Shown: positions 35,996 through 48,396 of the stretch, one piece after another | Layout of the letters: every line of letters begins with the position of its first letter | Numbering within the stretch: the first letter of the stretch is position 1 | Assembly (NCBI GenBank): GCA_025331445.1 | Contig: JAIWNE010000098.1 | Location: 60,080-124,079, forward strand | Length of the DNA: 64,000 nucleotides | Source of the DNA: Blakeslea trispora | Taxonomy: Eukaryota > Mucoromycota > Mucoromycetes > Mucorales > Choanephoraceae | Direction: 5' to 3' | Made by a program: the position numbers and the translations under genes | The notes under the pieces: model-generated | Told to the model about the DNA's origin: nothing | What the model saw: only the letters and a program-made list of their open reading frames with translations | Databases searched by the model: none

Positions 35996-37570
35996 TTAAC
36001 AAGGAGGCAAAACATGGTTTACGAATCTTGCAAGTTCAACAGAAGTAGAACATTTCAAGAGTCTACTTTGAACGTGAGCATCGATTTCCTATAAAATAAA
36101 ATAAAAATAAGTTTCTGCAATCTATAATTTGAAGCTCCAATCATCTGGTGTTACGTACGGAAAGAACATCCTTTGCTGAAGGTCTTGTCTGAGGAACTTC
36201 ATCCAGTAACCAAGCAACCAAACCGCGCATATACATGGTAGGATAACTATAGGTAAATGTTGGACTAGGTTCAGATAGGACAGTGGAGAATAATTCCATT
36301 TCGTCCTTGATGAGATAGTGAGGAGGAACACGGTCCATCATTTCAATGATGGTAATACCAAGTGACCACATGTCAATCTTTTCGCTATAATATTGTTCCC
36401 GAATAACTTCGGGTGCCATCCATTTACTTGTACCCAGTCGGTCACGATTACGTTTGGTCGTACGAGTAGCCAAACCAAAGTCAGCTATAAGAATGAGTTA
36501 AAAAGAAAAAGAATAAAGAAAAAAAGATTTTGAGAAACCTTACCTAGTTTGACTTCACCGTTCCAACCAAGCAATAGGTTTTCACATTTAATGTCTCTGT
36601 GAATAAAGCCTTTGCTGTGCAGATAGTGCAATGCTTTAAGCGTTTCGCAGGCAATATGAATGGTATGCTCTTCAGGAATACCACGTTGACAGAGAACAGC
36701 AAACACAGAACAACGCATCAAGTCCATGGCCATCCAAACATCGTCACGCCATAGAGTCACTTCACGCAATCGGATTAGATTGTTATGACCAGAAGACATA
36801 ATACGGAGTTCACGAACGATGGCTGCTTTGTATTCTCGATCGGGATCTAACCGGCATCGTTTAATAGCTAAATGCAGATTCTTTTTGTACTTGTGGGTTG
36901 CACGTACAACTGAACCATTTACACTATAGAGAAAAAAGGTGGTCAAATAAAATGAGATTCGTTTTAAAAGAGAAATACATTTTTTTTCTTTACCCAGTGC
37001 CAACTTCTTTAAAACCAGCATATTTATTGCGTGGATCAAGTGTTGAAACATTAATTTTCTTTTGATGAGACAGTGCTTTACGTATTCTGCGCTCAAATTC
37101 ATTTTCAGATCGTACCAAAGGAGGCAACTGTGGAATTTCTGTGCTATGACCGACTGGACACCAACGCTTCTTTTCTTCAAATCTGTTGCTTGGAGGATAT
37201 TCGCGCAAGTTGAAAGCCTTTTTGTTATCTGTATAAGGTTCTGGTTTTAAGAAGCAATCAGGACCAAATACATTTGGGATTTCATAAAAACCTGGAGGAC
37301 GCCAGATTTCCTAAATGTTTGTCTGTTTTTTTAATATCATTCTGAATAGCAACTATTTGTCTTTTTTTTTTATACCTTATTGTTAGCTGCTGTAGTAGTG
37401 TTGTTTGAAGTGGAACTATAGAAAGAAGGTTGTCGAATGCAGCCAGTTGATCTTCTCTTCAACGTCATATCCACCACCAGACTGGTCTTTTCCGTAGTCA
37501 AGGACCTCGATTTACGGAGTTGTCTGGTTGGAGTTTGTTGCTTTGGAAGTGAACTTCTCTTATCAAACAT
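35996..37570 (-). CDS. STE20/PAK-like serine/threonine kinase
   Basis: Five exons, 37570-37376, 37310-36994, 36923-36544, 36484-36159 and 36088-35996, join in phase and give 436 residues. Kinase motifs are complete: the Gly loop VGTGVNGSVVRAT, the ATP Lys in LAIKRC (K192), HRDIKCENLLL, DFGLATRTTK, and TSKWMAPEVI with the APE motif. DMWSLGITIIEM and PPHY are typical of STE20/PAK kinases. The N-terminus is basic and Ser/Thr-rich, with PPGFYEIPNVFGP in exon 2. I see no CRIB/PBD Cdc42-binding motif, which separates it from classical PAKs. The fourth intron donor is GTACGT. Its pathway cannot be told from sequence. Confidence 0.9.
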
Positions 37571-40500
37571 CGTAGTACGCTATATCAAATCAAAAGTTAT
37601 TTTCTTAGTGTGTATTCTTTTATGATTATTCCTTTGTTTTACGTTTTTTTCTTGATCTTTTGCAGCAGCAAGGATATGTTTACCAAATTTTTGATGTTGT
37701 TGGTAAACAGAGTTGGTATTGTGGATATTGTTGTTGTTGGTTAAATGAAGCATAGTGATAAATGATGTGATAAATATACTCTATAAGATATGAGATAGAT
37801 ATAAAAAAAAAGAGGAGTAAAAAGAAAGAAAAAAAGCTTGTTTTTTTTCTGTTTTCTTTGTTTATAAAAAAAAACCCGGGTGTTTCAATAAATAAGGTGT
37901 GAAAGTGCAAGAGATTAAATAAAACGTTGTTATCGGACAAGCATCCAATCAGTAGGCAGTTGAAATAAAAGTCGACTCTTGTTTTTTTGCTTCTAAAAGA
38001 AAGGTGAAAAAGAAGAAGAAGAAAAAAACTGATAGAAAAGGTAGAAAGAAAGTGAGAGTGAAAGAGGGAGAAAGAAAAAAAAAAGAAGTTTTTTCTCAGT
38101 CCTTTCCCCCCTCATATTTATGATGATTGCAGCTTGAGTTTTTGTGCATGTAGTGAAAAATAAAAAGACAGGCACCACATGTTTCATCCAATTCGTTGAG
38201 TTTGAAAATCATTTTTTTATCGCCATACAGGTACGTATTCCCTCCCCCTAAGATGGCATAAAAGAATCTAGACCAATCATATCCATCTCTAACCAAGCTA
38301 CAAACTGAGTCTTTCTCTTTTTGCTCTCTTTTCGACCATACATAATTTTAAAGAAAAGTATGTCTACTTTTGTGATGTCAATAAAAGTCAGGTTAAAATA
38401 GTTAGATTGGATATTAAATAGTAAGCACATGGTCGTCAAGGGAATACAATCATCCAACAGATTTGGATAGCCCAGGAAATGTCCTTATCTTAAAAAAGGC
38501 AATTGAGAAAGAAAAGCACCCCTTCCATTTTTACAAGTAACACTGGCTTAAAGAAAGAGTTGAAATCCAAATATAAAGATTAGATCTCTTTTTTTCTTTA
38601 TTGTTCATCACAAAATTAATGCAATGTCATTTATTCTTGACAATGAAAATCAGCCAATTGTAAGACTGAGAGAGGACAAAGAATGAATTCAATAAATGAC
38701 AGTAGTCGAATTAAACTGTAAAAAAACAAGACAGTGCTGGCCATTTCGTTTAATACTTCATCGTATTTAACTCTATGGATCAATCTCCACAAGAAGCCAG
38801 TGAGAATAGAATTAAACAACATTGTTTTGTACAAAAGATGGGCAATACATTCTATTCATTTTGTTTGTTGCTAAGAAAAGAAGGGGGCAGTACGATGCCA
38901 AATGGTTGCAGCTTTTCTTTGGTTGATATTGTCTCTGACAAACCATGGAATCCATTGTATTTTTAAAACATACATTTTGCGACTTGAAGCATGTAGTCAT
39001 AGTCAATACAGACTGTGAAATTTTGTCTAGAGTATCTAAATCAAATGAACAAAATGCTCATGTAACACAAACATCAAACAAGGCAAAACCAAAGAAAATT
39101 CTTTTTATTTTAGTAAATAAGCTGAATATATATCTTATTATCTCTTGAAAGTTTTACTCACAATCATTTCAATGAAGTCAAGATCAACAAAAGAATGATG
39201 TTCTCAGGAAACCATTGAACAAACGATGTACATGCCTAGACTATGGGAAGTAAATAAAAGCACAACGAAACATAAATCTCAAGCTAATCATATTGTGTCT
39301 TTTTTTTTTTTAAGAAAAAAAAATCACAATGTCACTCCCTTTTGATCATTTACAATAAGAGGTTCAGATCAAGTTTTCTTTCCCGCATAGCTAGACAATT
39401 TATCTGCATTTGACGTTTACACTAGATGAGGATATAATCACTTACAGCCCCCCTCCTTTTGTCTCCCTTTTCTTGACTAAACTTCAAGTTTGCCTTAGAC
39501 AATTAAGAATCCCAATTAGACAATCATTATGAAAGGAATGTCTTAATGAATTGATTTTTTTCTATCAAATGAAACGACAAAAACATTTCATTTGTTGTGA
39601 ACAATCTTCTTTTTCTCGCCTGATTCAACTCTGTCCTTTCATGGACTCACAACCAATTTCATCAACACTAAATCTCCTAAGATTGTTCAATTGTAAAACT
39701 TTACCTGTTAACTGCATCCTCCCTCAATCTTAATTCTTCAATCAATAGACCCTCTTTCTCGGTTTCTTTTTTAGTGCTTGGAAACAAATTGAGTTTTCGG
39801 ATCGGATTATTCCCTCTTTGTAATATGATAATATAGTTTGTGCATAATTGAGTTCAAATTGAGAAATTGAAAACATCATCAACTGATCATAAGCTGAATG
39901 TACAAGCAATTTAGTTTCATGTACAGAAAAGAAAGAGTGTCATCTCTTATACTGTCATAAATATAAAAAAAAAAGAGCAAGATAATATATTTTATATTGT
40001 AAACCTCTCCTCGTCTCTTTACTTCCCTTCTTCTCTTCATTTCAGTGTAGCTGACATATCAAAAATAAACTAATTTAGTTAATTCGCCTTATTTTAACGC
40101 CTCACACTACCTGTATCACAGTCCTCTTTCTGCTCTGTCTCTTGCACAACAAATGAAAATAAAGCGGACTTGCGAAAGTTACTTGCTTTAGCTCAAGAAT
40201 ACATTATTTCTGAAAATAGACTACCAATACAATCTTTCAGAGTCGCAGAGAGGTTCGGATTACGCTAACAAAAACAAAGGTGGCATACTCAAAGAAACAA
40301 AGATTGTACATTGCTCAGGAATCTCGGCTGTTTAGCTCTTAAGGCCTGAAAGTAGACTTCTGTCAAATGAAACAAACTTGTATTTGTTGAAGTGGCTGAT
40401 GTAATGTTCGAATAAACAATCTCTCTCTTTCTCACTCTTAAACGAAACATGATTGGATTGTAGTCATCTTGATGAAATGCTTATTGCATTTATTCCCTAA

Positions 40501-40810
40501 TCACAGTCTTTGCTCTGTCTATCTTGAGAAAAGACTCTTGTTGCTTAATTATAATACACAAAGAGTATCTACTTGACCGTTTAAAAACGAAGAAATAAGT
40601 TCATAAATGTCTGATAAACTTCATTATTCAAAAGAAAAGGAGCTTTCATTTTTGTGAATACACTGACTAGAAATGGCCTATTTAAGCTCAGTCAGTGCAA
40701 TGAATCAATGAGAACACATTAATAAGCTTTTTAGGGTCAGTCTGTTGTTGCTCAAGCTACAAGCACAAAAAAGTTTTATTGGGTTATGGCTAAACACAAT
40801 AGATCATTTC
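37571..40810. other. Long intergenic stretch
   Basis: About 3.2 kb with only short frames (up to about 86 codons), no domain and no coherent splice chain. Pyrimidine-rich tracts near 37800-38100 lie in the presumed promoter and leader of the kinase gene. The 40140-40300 segment contains a coding-like trace (RKLLALAQEYIISENRLPIQ) that ends quickly and may be a transposon relic. Confidence 0.45.
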
Positions 40811-40951
40811 AATAGTCGCTCTATTTAAGGGCATTCTCTATACAAGGGTGGGGTTTTGAAAAAGTACTTATAAATACAGGCTCTAAAACCAATTCTATTT
40901 AAGGGTGAGATTTTTAAGATTTTTGGCTACCCTTAAATAGAGCAACTACTG
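40811..40951. repeat. MITE-like element, copy B
   Basis: The inverted ends are ATAGTCGCTCTATTTAAGGG on the left and CCCTTAAATAGAGCAACTAC on the right. Read in reverse complement, the interior aligns along its length with copy A at 292-460, including the AAAACCCCACCCTTGTATAG-like and TTGGTTTTAGAGCC-like blocks. It is about 30 bp shorter than copy A. Better-preserved termini suggest it is the younger copy or retains the original ends. Confidence 0.8.
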
Positions 40952-41405
40952 TAATCAATATTCCTCATCCCCTTGTTATTTACAATTGAAATCATTATTG
41001 TCTCTATGGAGCCGACAAATTCAAGCCTCCATCACCTTACTAGTATCGATACTCCTTCTCCCTCTAAAAAATGGGCAAAAGCGCTGTTGTGTGTTGGAGA
41101 GGAATTTCAGAATATTGCTTTTCCTTAACAAGAAGGCTTCGTCTGACATTAGTAGATAGATGGGTTCCTAAGGACTTTTTTTCTGCAACTGCTAAAATCA
41201 ATCACAAGCAGTGCATAATTTTCTACCAATAAAGCAATAATTTGTTTGATACTTTTATATGCACACAGATATTCCATGACACATGTGATAAGAAGATTAT
41301 CCAGCTGTGTGATTTGATATGTATCAAAAGAGCTTCAAATGTTTTTATTATAAAGCCTAAAAGAATTATAAAAAAAAAGAAATGTATAAAACCTATACAT
41401 GCTGC
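40952..41405. other. Intergenic stretch
   Basis: No gene recognised. A 41-codon ATG frame begins at 41007 (+) and ends at a TAA near 41130, with no known motif. The last 60 bases are probably the 3' UTR of the SR-protein gene. Confidence 0.5.
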
Positions 41406-42642
41406 TTAACGTCGAACCATGCTTGAGCTTCTTCTTCTTCTTGAGAGGGAGCGACTGAATGATCTTGAGCGACTACGTCTTCTATAGGAAGGAGGGGATC
41501 GGCTGCGTCTTCTGGGTGAAGAACGACGTAGAGGAGGAGATCGGCTACGGCTGAGGCGTCTCAAAGAAGGAGGGGATCGACTGGGCGTAAGGCTTCTGGA
41601 ATAACTGCGTCTACCGCGTGAATAACTACGTCGATCGCGAGAGTAACTGCGTCTTCCACGAGAATAGCTACGAGAGTATGATCTGCCCCGAGAATAAGAG
41701 CGACCTCTAGAATAGCTTCGACTGGGAGAACGAGAGCGAGAATAAGAGTATCTTCGTCGACTGTTAGTTCTGCGATTATTGTTGGCACGATGGCGAATGG
41801 GTGAACGAGATGGTGAACGAGAATAACGTCTACCTCTTGTAGCAAAACGATCTCCACGACGACCTAATGCTGCTGAAGGTGGAGGGCCACGTAATGAATC
41901 TCGTCGGTAGGGTGAGGGCGAGGTGTAACGAACTATGAATTCCAAAATAAATACAAGTATATTTTTTTTTCTTTTCGTTTTCTCTTTACCTCTAGGAGAA
42001 AGAGATCTTTCCCGGTGTTTAGGAGCAATGACACAGGATACTCTCTTACCATCCAATTGTGCCTACATCATGAAATAGTAATAAGAGAATTCAATGCTTC
42101 CGTACTCCTATGTAGTAAGTAACTTGCCTTCCCAAAATACTTACATTATCCATATAGCTAATGGCTTTATCTGCTTCTTCTTGTGTTTCAAAATCAATGT
42201 ATGCCTTTCCTTTGTTGGTTTTTACTAAAAGTCGTAAGATAAGTAACAGATCCATACAAACATACTTGGAAAAGAAATAGCTACTTACAGATTTTGTTGA
42301 TGGGGAATTCAAGTTGAGTAATCTTGCCAAATGAACCAAAGATTTCACGAACATGATCTTCTTTTACGTTACGCGTCAAATTGGTCACTAGAATAGAATG
42401 TAAGTGTTCTGACAAGACAGATCGTGATCGACTACGGCGCATAGGTGATCTTGAACGCGAGCGGCCACGAGAATAGGAACGCGAACGGGATCTAGAGTAA
42501 GAAAGGGAGGACGGCCTAACAGATAAAGTAATATAGAAAAAAAAAGTAAGTCATTGGACAAAACATTTTACTCGTTTAAAGTAAGATGCAACAACAGCAC
42601 TATAGAGACGCTTGAAGTCCTTCCTCTCACTTCATTGCTCAT
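41406..42642 (-). CDS. RNPS1: RNPS1-like SR protein (RRM plus RS domain)
   Basis: Five exons, 42642-42572, 42515-42289, 42224-42145, 42062-41990 and 41932-41406, join in phase and give 325 residues. A short Arg/Ser region (YSRSRSRSYSRGRSRSRSP) precedes one RRM: ILVTNLTRNVKEDHVREIFG, LEFPIN, then KGKAYIDFETQEEADKAISY. A long RS domain follows (many SRSYSRGR-type repeats). This order matches RNPS1, the peripheral exon-junction-complex and ASAP subunit that couples splicing, export and NMD, rather than SRSF proteins, whose RRM is N-terminal. Exon 1 (starting MSNEVRGRTSS) is a guess from phase and donor only. The other exons are firm. Confidence 0.85.
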
Positions 42643-44050
42643 GTTGCTTTAACGCAGTATTTGATGGGGATCATACATAAAGTTCAAACTTTTTTTTTAT
42701 TGTTAGCCAAAAAAAATATAATAACAAAAAAGAAGTGCACATGAAAGTCATGTTTCAAGACAAATTCAACTTCAGCAGTATCTCAACCTTGAGACTCGTC
42801 CCAGACTCATAAAAAATTAATGTCAGAAAAGAATTTTAAGCAGTGAATTTCCTTTTTGAATTTTTTTTCAAAGTATTTTTTAGTCTTCCAGCTAATTACC
42901 TTACAAGATACACTGGTTTTTCTACTCTGTAACTCATCTGAGACTCATAACTTGAAAATAACTTTCTGAGCCAATAAAATGCCTTCCCTGAATAATTGTG
43001 TTTATGACTTCTGTAAAATTGGCATTTTGAAACACGTAAAGAACAAACTTCTCACAAACGTCCTCAATACAATAGTGCCAGATAATCCTCCCCTTGTGTC
43101 TACTAAGGTCGCAAGAGGTAGGACACACTGCTATCTTTTATATAAATATCAAACCAATATCATTTTAAATAAAAGCGAGGTTTTCCTCTAAAACATTAAG
43201 TTGGTTTTAACAAGTAAAAGCGGTTCTAAGCTAGAGCTGAACAAATCTATTATCAAGTCCTTCTACAATGCAAGATCCCCAAACGTTCAAAAGCACAGTG
43301 TTTTGTGCCTCATCCCTCCTATAAGAACATAAAACTTATTGCTGTATTTTCTTTGCCTTTTGTTCTGTACATTTATTGTTATATGAAAGAGGATTTACAG
43401 CCCATCTGAGTTCTCTTTTCGACCCGCAACACCTCCCAGAATCTCTTTAGCTTTGCTTAAGGACCATTTTATGTGTGTTTATGTTTTCGTTCCTATATAT
43501 CAGATACTTGAGTTTTCTCTTCTCGATTTGTGCAACCTGTGACTCTAATCACAAATATAAGAGTAAAAATACAATAGGACTGTTCGTATAATAGCACACA
43601 AATAAAGCTTTAGCTTGTTATGTGTCATCTTGTGTCCAAATATATCATTATTTAGAAATCTCTCTTGAAAGTTTTCTTTTAGTGTGTGAAAAATAACACA
43701 ATGAATACAATTTGATAAAACTTCTCAGTACAATGAATTCATCGTTTGCTCATACCTACAACAAACTTGGAGTCTAATTATACCATATAGTTAAATAGGT
43801 TTAATGCCGTAATGAAGTTTGACAGAGAGAGATACTTTGCTGACTACTATGAATTTTAAAATGAATAGTCTATCAACATACTGATGTAAAGGCTGTTCAT
43901 TTAAAGAATCAGTCTTCAAAAAGAACAGCTTCCTTTCTCGTCACACAGAGCCGAGTGTTCAGGATTGGAATATATATCTAGACATATAGCTGATTTTCTT
44001 TCTTTCTTTTGCTTTTTAACAACTATTAAATAGTTTTCTTTTTTTGTACA
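42643..44050. other. Intergenic stretch
   Basis: About 1.4 kb of AT-rich DNA with no recognised gene. It separates the host-gene region from the element-rich region. A T-rich stretch directly precedes the ATG at 44051. Confidence 0.5.
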
Positions 44051-44810
44051 ATGTCAAGTCGTCGAAAAGGCAAAAGGAAGGCACAGGCTTTTAGGTATGA
44101 TCCAGAGTTAACTCACGTGAACAATCCTCCTGTTTTGAGATGGGTATCTCAAAGCAAACGTCCATTTGGTGAAGTAGAATATGAAGGACCGAGTAGCAGA
44201 AAGCGTATAAAAAGAAAAGGTCGTGAAGATGATGGTATGCTTTTAGAGGCTCTGCACAATGAAATGCAGCGAAGGCTAGAGACAAAAATACGCAACGCAT
44301 TAAATAATAATGGTGATCTTGCTCATTTAAAACAAACTTTATTTATGTCTACAAGGCTAGAGAAGGGTGTAGTAACTGGTGCCGAATCAAGTCATGATTT
44401 TGCGGCTGGCTCTATTGAGAGATATATTAAAAGAAATAGAGCAACAAAGAAGAATTATCAATACTGGGTTGACCATGTCCAAGATGCATTCAATAGTACT
44501 GTTATAAATATGAGAGCTCAGCTTGCTACTCCAACGGTCTCTGAGACGCATACTCCTTCAACAGAAGCTCAAGGCTCCATTTTTGAACAACAGTCTAATC
44601 AAGAACAGCGCAGAACCCTCACAATGTCTATGCGACAGATCATTCGAAAAGACTTGAAACTAGACATAAAAAATTATTTTATAAAGACTTTGAATGAAGC
44701 GATTGAGATTGTAACTGATTACATCTCCTGTTATAGTTTCAAGGTGTATGTGGTATTTCCCTATACATCCTATGGCCAAGTCGAATTAGGTTACACCTAT
44801 AATTACTAAA

Positions 44811-44846
44811 ACCTTCTAATGCAATGTTAACATCATATTAGAAGGT
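44811..44846. repeat. Perfect 10-bp inverted repeat inside the Fanzor locus
   Basis: ACCTTCTAAT (44811-44820) and ATTAGAAGGT (44837-44846) are perfect reverse complements around a 16-base loop. They lie immediately after the stop of the first Fanzor-locus frame (44809). It could be a terminator-like hairpin or the edge of an insertion. Confidence 0.8.
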
Positions 44847-45000
44847 AGAAATCATATAAATGATTTTACGTATTTTATTGGTACTGAATTTAAATTACAA
44901 GAGATTGATTTCTGTTATAAGCCAATTTACTTTTGGCTTACGTGTCTTTCCTTTCTTCTAATAAAGAACGAGCATCTTACAATCTAAACCTCCATTGCAG

Positions 45001-45142
45001 TAATGAAATTAGCACCTCCGCTGCGCTTCGGTTAATTTTCTTGACCTTCATTATGGTTCAGAACGCTTCGCTTTGCAACATGCTCGTGCTGCCGCAGGCC
45101 AACTAATTCGATGAGAAGATCAATGTGGGGGCCCCACCCATA
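45001..45142. other. GC-rich block with a palindrome inside the Fanzor locus
   Basis: A locally GC-rich segment (CTCCGCTGCGCTTCGG, CTCGTGCTGCCGCAGGCC) in otherwise AT-rich DNA. It ends with GTGGGG-G-CCCCAC (45125-45137). It separates the 44.05-44.8 kb frame from the next coding block and has no open frame of its own. It may be a small inserted element or a structured RNA segment. Confidence 0.5.
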
Positions 45143-48100
45143 TTTTAATAAAGAATGAAAGGAGACTCATTTCGCTTAGCCGACTTAATTTACAACTTAT
45201 TGATTCATACGTCAAATATCACAGTGTACAATACTTTTCTCTTGACGCTTAACTATGCATTTCTTATTGATGATGCAGGTGCTATATCTTTGCAAGAGGC
45301 TCGAGGTGAAGCTATTTCAAGCATTCTTCCAACTTCTGGGTCATCATCAAATCAGGAATTCCTGCCTCCTCCACTTGCACCAAACTGCGTAGGATCTAGA
45401 GTATTTGAAAAGCTTTACAAAAGCATCTTTGACCAGAGTCATCTTCAAATTATTCACAGTGCCTATTTTGGTCCTAAAGGCACCAGAAAAGACACCTCAA
45501 ACAAGAACCCTATTATCAAGGCTTTTGTGGATGCAATGCCTCCTAGAGAGGACGAAAAATGTACTGTTGACAACTACTTGATGAAGAAAGCCTACTCCAT
45601 GTATTTCGTAAACTTTAAAAACATGTGGACCCGCCCTGGTCGTTTTAGAAAGACACTAAACCAGCTATTAAGTCATTCATTGCGTATCCACATTGCCCCT
45701 GAGCGAACCAAACAGTATAAGCATTATCTCTCACAGTCAAAGCAAGACCGTCAAAAAATAAAGAAAACCCAAAATCATGTCTACCTGCCAGCCATTCCTT
45801 TTTCCTCAATTAGTTTGATTAATAACTCAAGAAGTCATCGATGGAATCTGTTCAAGAAATAAAGAAACAAGCTAGAGACAATGCTCAAAAAATATAAAGA
45901 AAGTAATTTCCAAGATGAAAAATGGAAGACTAGAGCAGACCGCTGTCAAGTTAGAATAAATACGTACGAAGAGATTTTGAAAAACGAGGCAAGTAGTTTA
46001 GGATTAGTTGATACAATGGCAGGCTAATGTTTTTTTTGGGTTTTAACAGAGATCAGCATTTTCAAAAGGAAAACTAAAACAGCAAGAGAAATCAAACCTT
46101 ATTGATGATGACGATAACGAGCTACTTGATCTTATAAACCTTGCCGAAGAACTTCCTGCAGCAGAAGGTCGCATTCTAGAGCTGGAAGACAATGCTACGC
46201 AAGACAACAATGATACCCCCAGAAGAAGAATAAAAGCCTTGGTAGCTATTCTAAGAGCAACTTTGTATCCAAATCCTCAAGGAAAAATTACGTTACAACA
46301 TTTTCAAGGTAAAGCTACCTAGCAAACAAAGCTTGTCTGAAGCATGACTGACCATTTGAACAGAACAAACTTCAGATTCGAGTCCAAAAGAATCAGACGT
46401 CTGCATGATGATTGCCAATGTAGTCTCTCCCTACATGTCATTCCCAAGACATCGAAAATTTTTCAGTATAATATTCCTTTCTTCTTGATGGCAAATACTA
46501 TCTTTCGTGCTATTGGACAGACAAAGCGAATAGCCTCTCTTTGCCCTTTGACAAGCCCTTCCCAGTTGAATGCTCTCCATTTGGATGCACCATCTCTTTT
46601 CAGTCTCTTTTGCGGAACTAACGCAAAAACAAATCCACTAAATGTTCATGATTCTGATGGAAACGTTATCACCACAAGACAGCTTGCAACTGAACAAAAG
46701 CATGCTATGTTCAGTTCTTTTTTTGATTTGAAAAAACTACTTGCTATTTGTAACAAATGGAAGCATGCGTTTGGTCACTACATGGTTATACTTCCTGGTG
46801 TAGAAACAGTTCGTATCTGTAACATACTTGATAACGCTTCACCAGCCAACACATGTCAGCCGATCAAGTCTCAAGAAGAAGCTCAGCCATCATCGTCTGC
46901 ATCTATACCGGCTTCACCACTGGCTCCCAACACAAATTTTTCTAAGACTCAAGCCAAAAAACTCCAACATGAAATAACTCAAGTATCTAATCAGCTCAAA
47001 CAAGCATGTAAGGCAGGAGGAGATTTTATTCTCAAAAACAAGATCAAGGAGCTGAAAGAACTGTGGGTGCTGCAAGATAAAACGATGCGGAACAAAGCTC
47101 TCTGAGAAGAAGCAAACAAAGCTCTTGCGTCAAACCAAGATCTTTATGAACAAATCGCACAGATGAGAAGAAATCGAAAGCAGCTTGATGAAGATATCTA
47201 TATTCAAAGAAACAAACTTAAAAAGCTAAGGTATGACGCCTACTTCCTGAGAAATCCTAATAGACAACAGCCTGCACAGACATCTACAAAAAAAAATTAC
47301 ATCTGAAGAATACAAGTGTTTCGAGAATGCTGACAATGTAACAATTGATGGGAGTATATTAGAAAAGCAAGACGAGGTTAGGTTTTCTGGGACTGATAAT
47401 GGAATTGTCTCTATATCTGAAACAGCACCATTTTCTTTGAGAAAATTAAGATATCACCTCCAGTTATATGATACATACAAAACGTCTACTTCTACAAATC
47501 GTAAGTTGTTATCACTGCTGCTATTACTTAAACATGCTTACTGATTTACTTATAGCAACAGCATCAGACTTATCAACCATTGATAAAGAATTACTAAGTA
47601 TTCCTAAGACATTCAAAATCAATCCTAGGGATTTGCATTTTCGAAGCGGTGGTTATGCTTTTCAACACAGTCTGCAACGTACAAAAGCTATCCCAGAAGG
47701 TCAAGAAGTACAAGCAGCGGAGGCAGTTCTCTCACAATACTCTCTAAAAACAGCTACAACTCTTGAAGGTGCTAAAGTCGCATACAATGTGTATCAAGAG
47801 CATAAGAATACATTAAGAAATTTTTATTACAGTTCTGCTCGCAATAGAAGTAAGAAGCGGTATGAAATGAGACAAGAAAAGACTTTTGATCGAACGTGCT
47901 CAGCTGAAAGGAGGTATGGCCAGCAACAACAACAACGGCAAGCACTACATATTATGTTCGTGGGTGATAGAGGCTATGGTATTGGCTCGTCCATTCGAGG
48001 ACACGTTCGTCTAGGTGGTTCATGGAAGCCGAAGAAGCATAGTCTTTATACATCAGTATGTATATCCAATGAACATAACACGTCTCAAGTCTGTGTTTTT

Positions 48101-48396
48101 TGCTTTGAAAAAATAAGTCATCCATTGAGAATTGTAGAGAAGGATGGAAAAGAAAGTCTGAAAACGATCAATGGTACCTCTATATGCAGCAACAAGGCTT
48201 GTGTTCTTAATTTAGCAAAACAATCCCACAAACCAAGAGACTCTCTTTCAGCCCTAGCCATTGGTATCTCTGGTGCATCTAGACTGATCGGCAAAGGAAC
48301 TCTTGATGTATTCAACCCGTATCTTTAACAAAAGCAATCAATTCTACATTGTACTCTTTTTTGCCACTACTTTTTCTAAAACGAAACAGAGCTAGG

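Larger units (their letters stand above)
44051..48328 (+). pseudogene. Fanzor locus (TnpB-like RuvC nuclease), decayed
   Basis: The C-terminal exon 47556-48328 is a clear Fanzor/OrfB end: IMFVGDRGYGIGSSIRGHVR, LGGSWKPKKHSLYTSVCISN, a zinc ribbon of CVFC (48092-48103) and CSNKAC (48185-48202), and the RuvC-III Asp in KPRDSLSALAIGISGASRLI (codon 48239-48241). An upstream exon ending at 47500 gives RuvC-I as RFSGTDNGIVSISE (Asp codon 47395-47397). Earlier blocks (HLQIIHSAYFGPKGTRKD at about 45.4 kb, LTSPSQLNALHLDAPSLFSL at about 46.5 kb) fit the long N-terminal region I associate with Mucorales Fanzors. Introns fit at 45989-46049 (GC-AG), 46309-46363 and 47501-47555. Breaks: a frameshift near 46470, a TGA at 47103-47105, a one-base shift in nine A at 47288-47296, and an unexplained gap at 44810-45154. 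Fanzors are RNA-guided DNA nucleases; this copy looks inactive. Confidence 0.82.

Noticed and set aside
41561..41857. 98-codon minus-strand frame in the SR-protein gene
   Set aside because: It is an out-of-frame reading of the repetitive RS domain.
46800..46830. ILPGVETVRI read as a RuvC-I DPG motif with Asp lost
   Set aside because: A better RuvC-I candidate (GTDNG at about 47395) follows downstream in the expected place before the GDRG block; the LPG phrase seems to belong to the preceding region.
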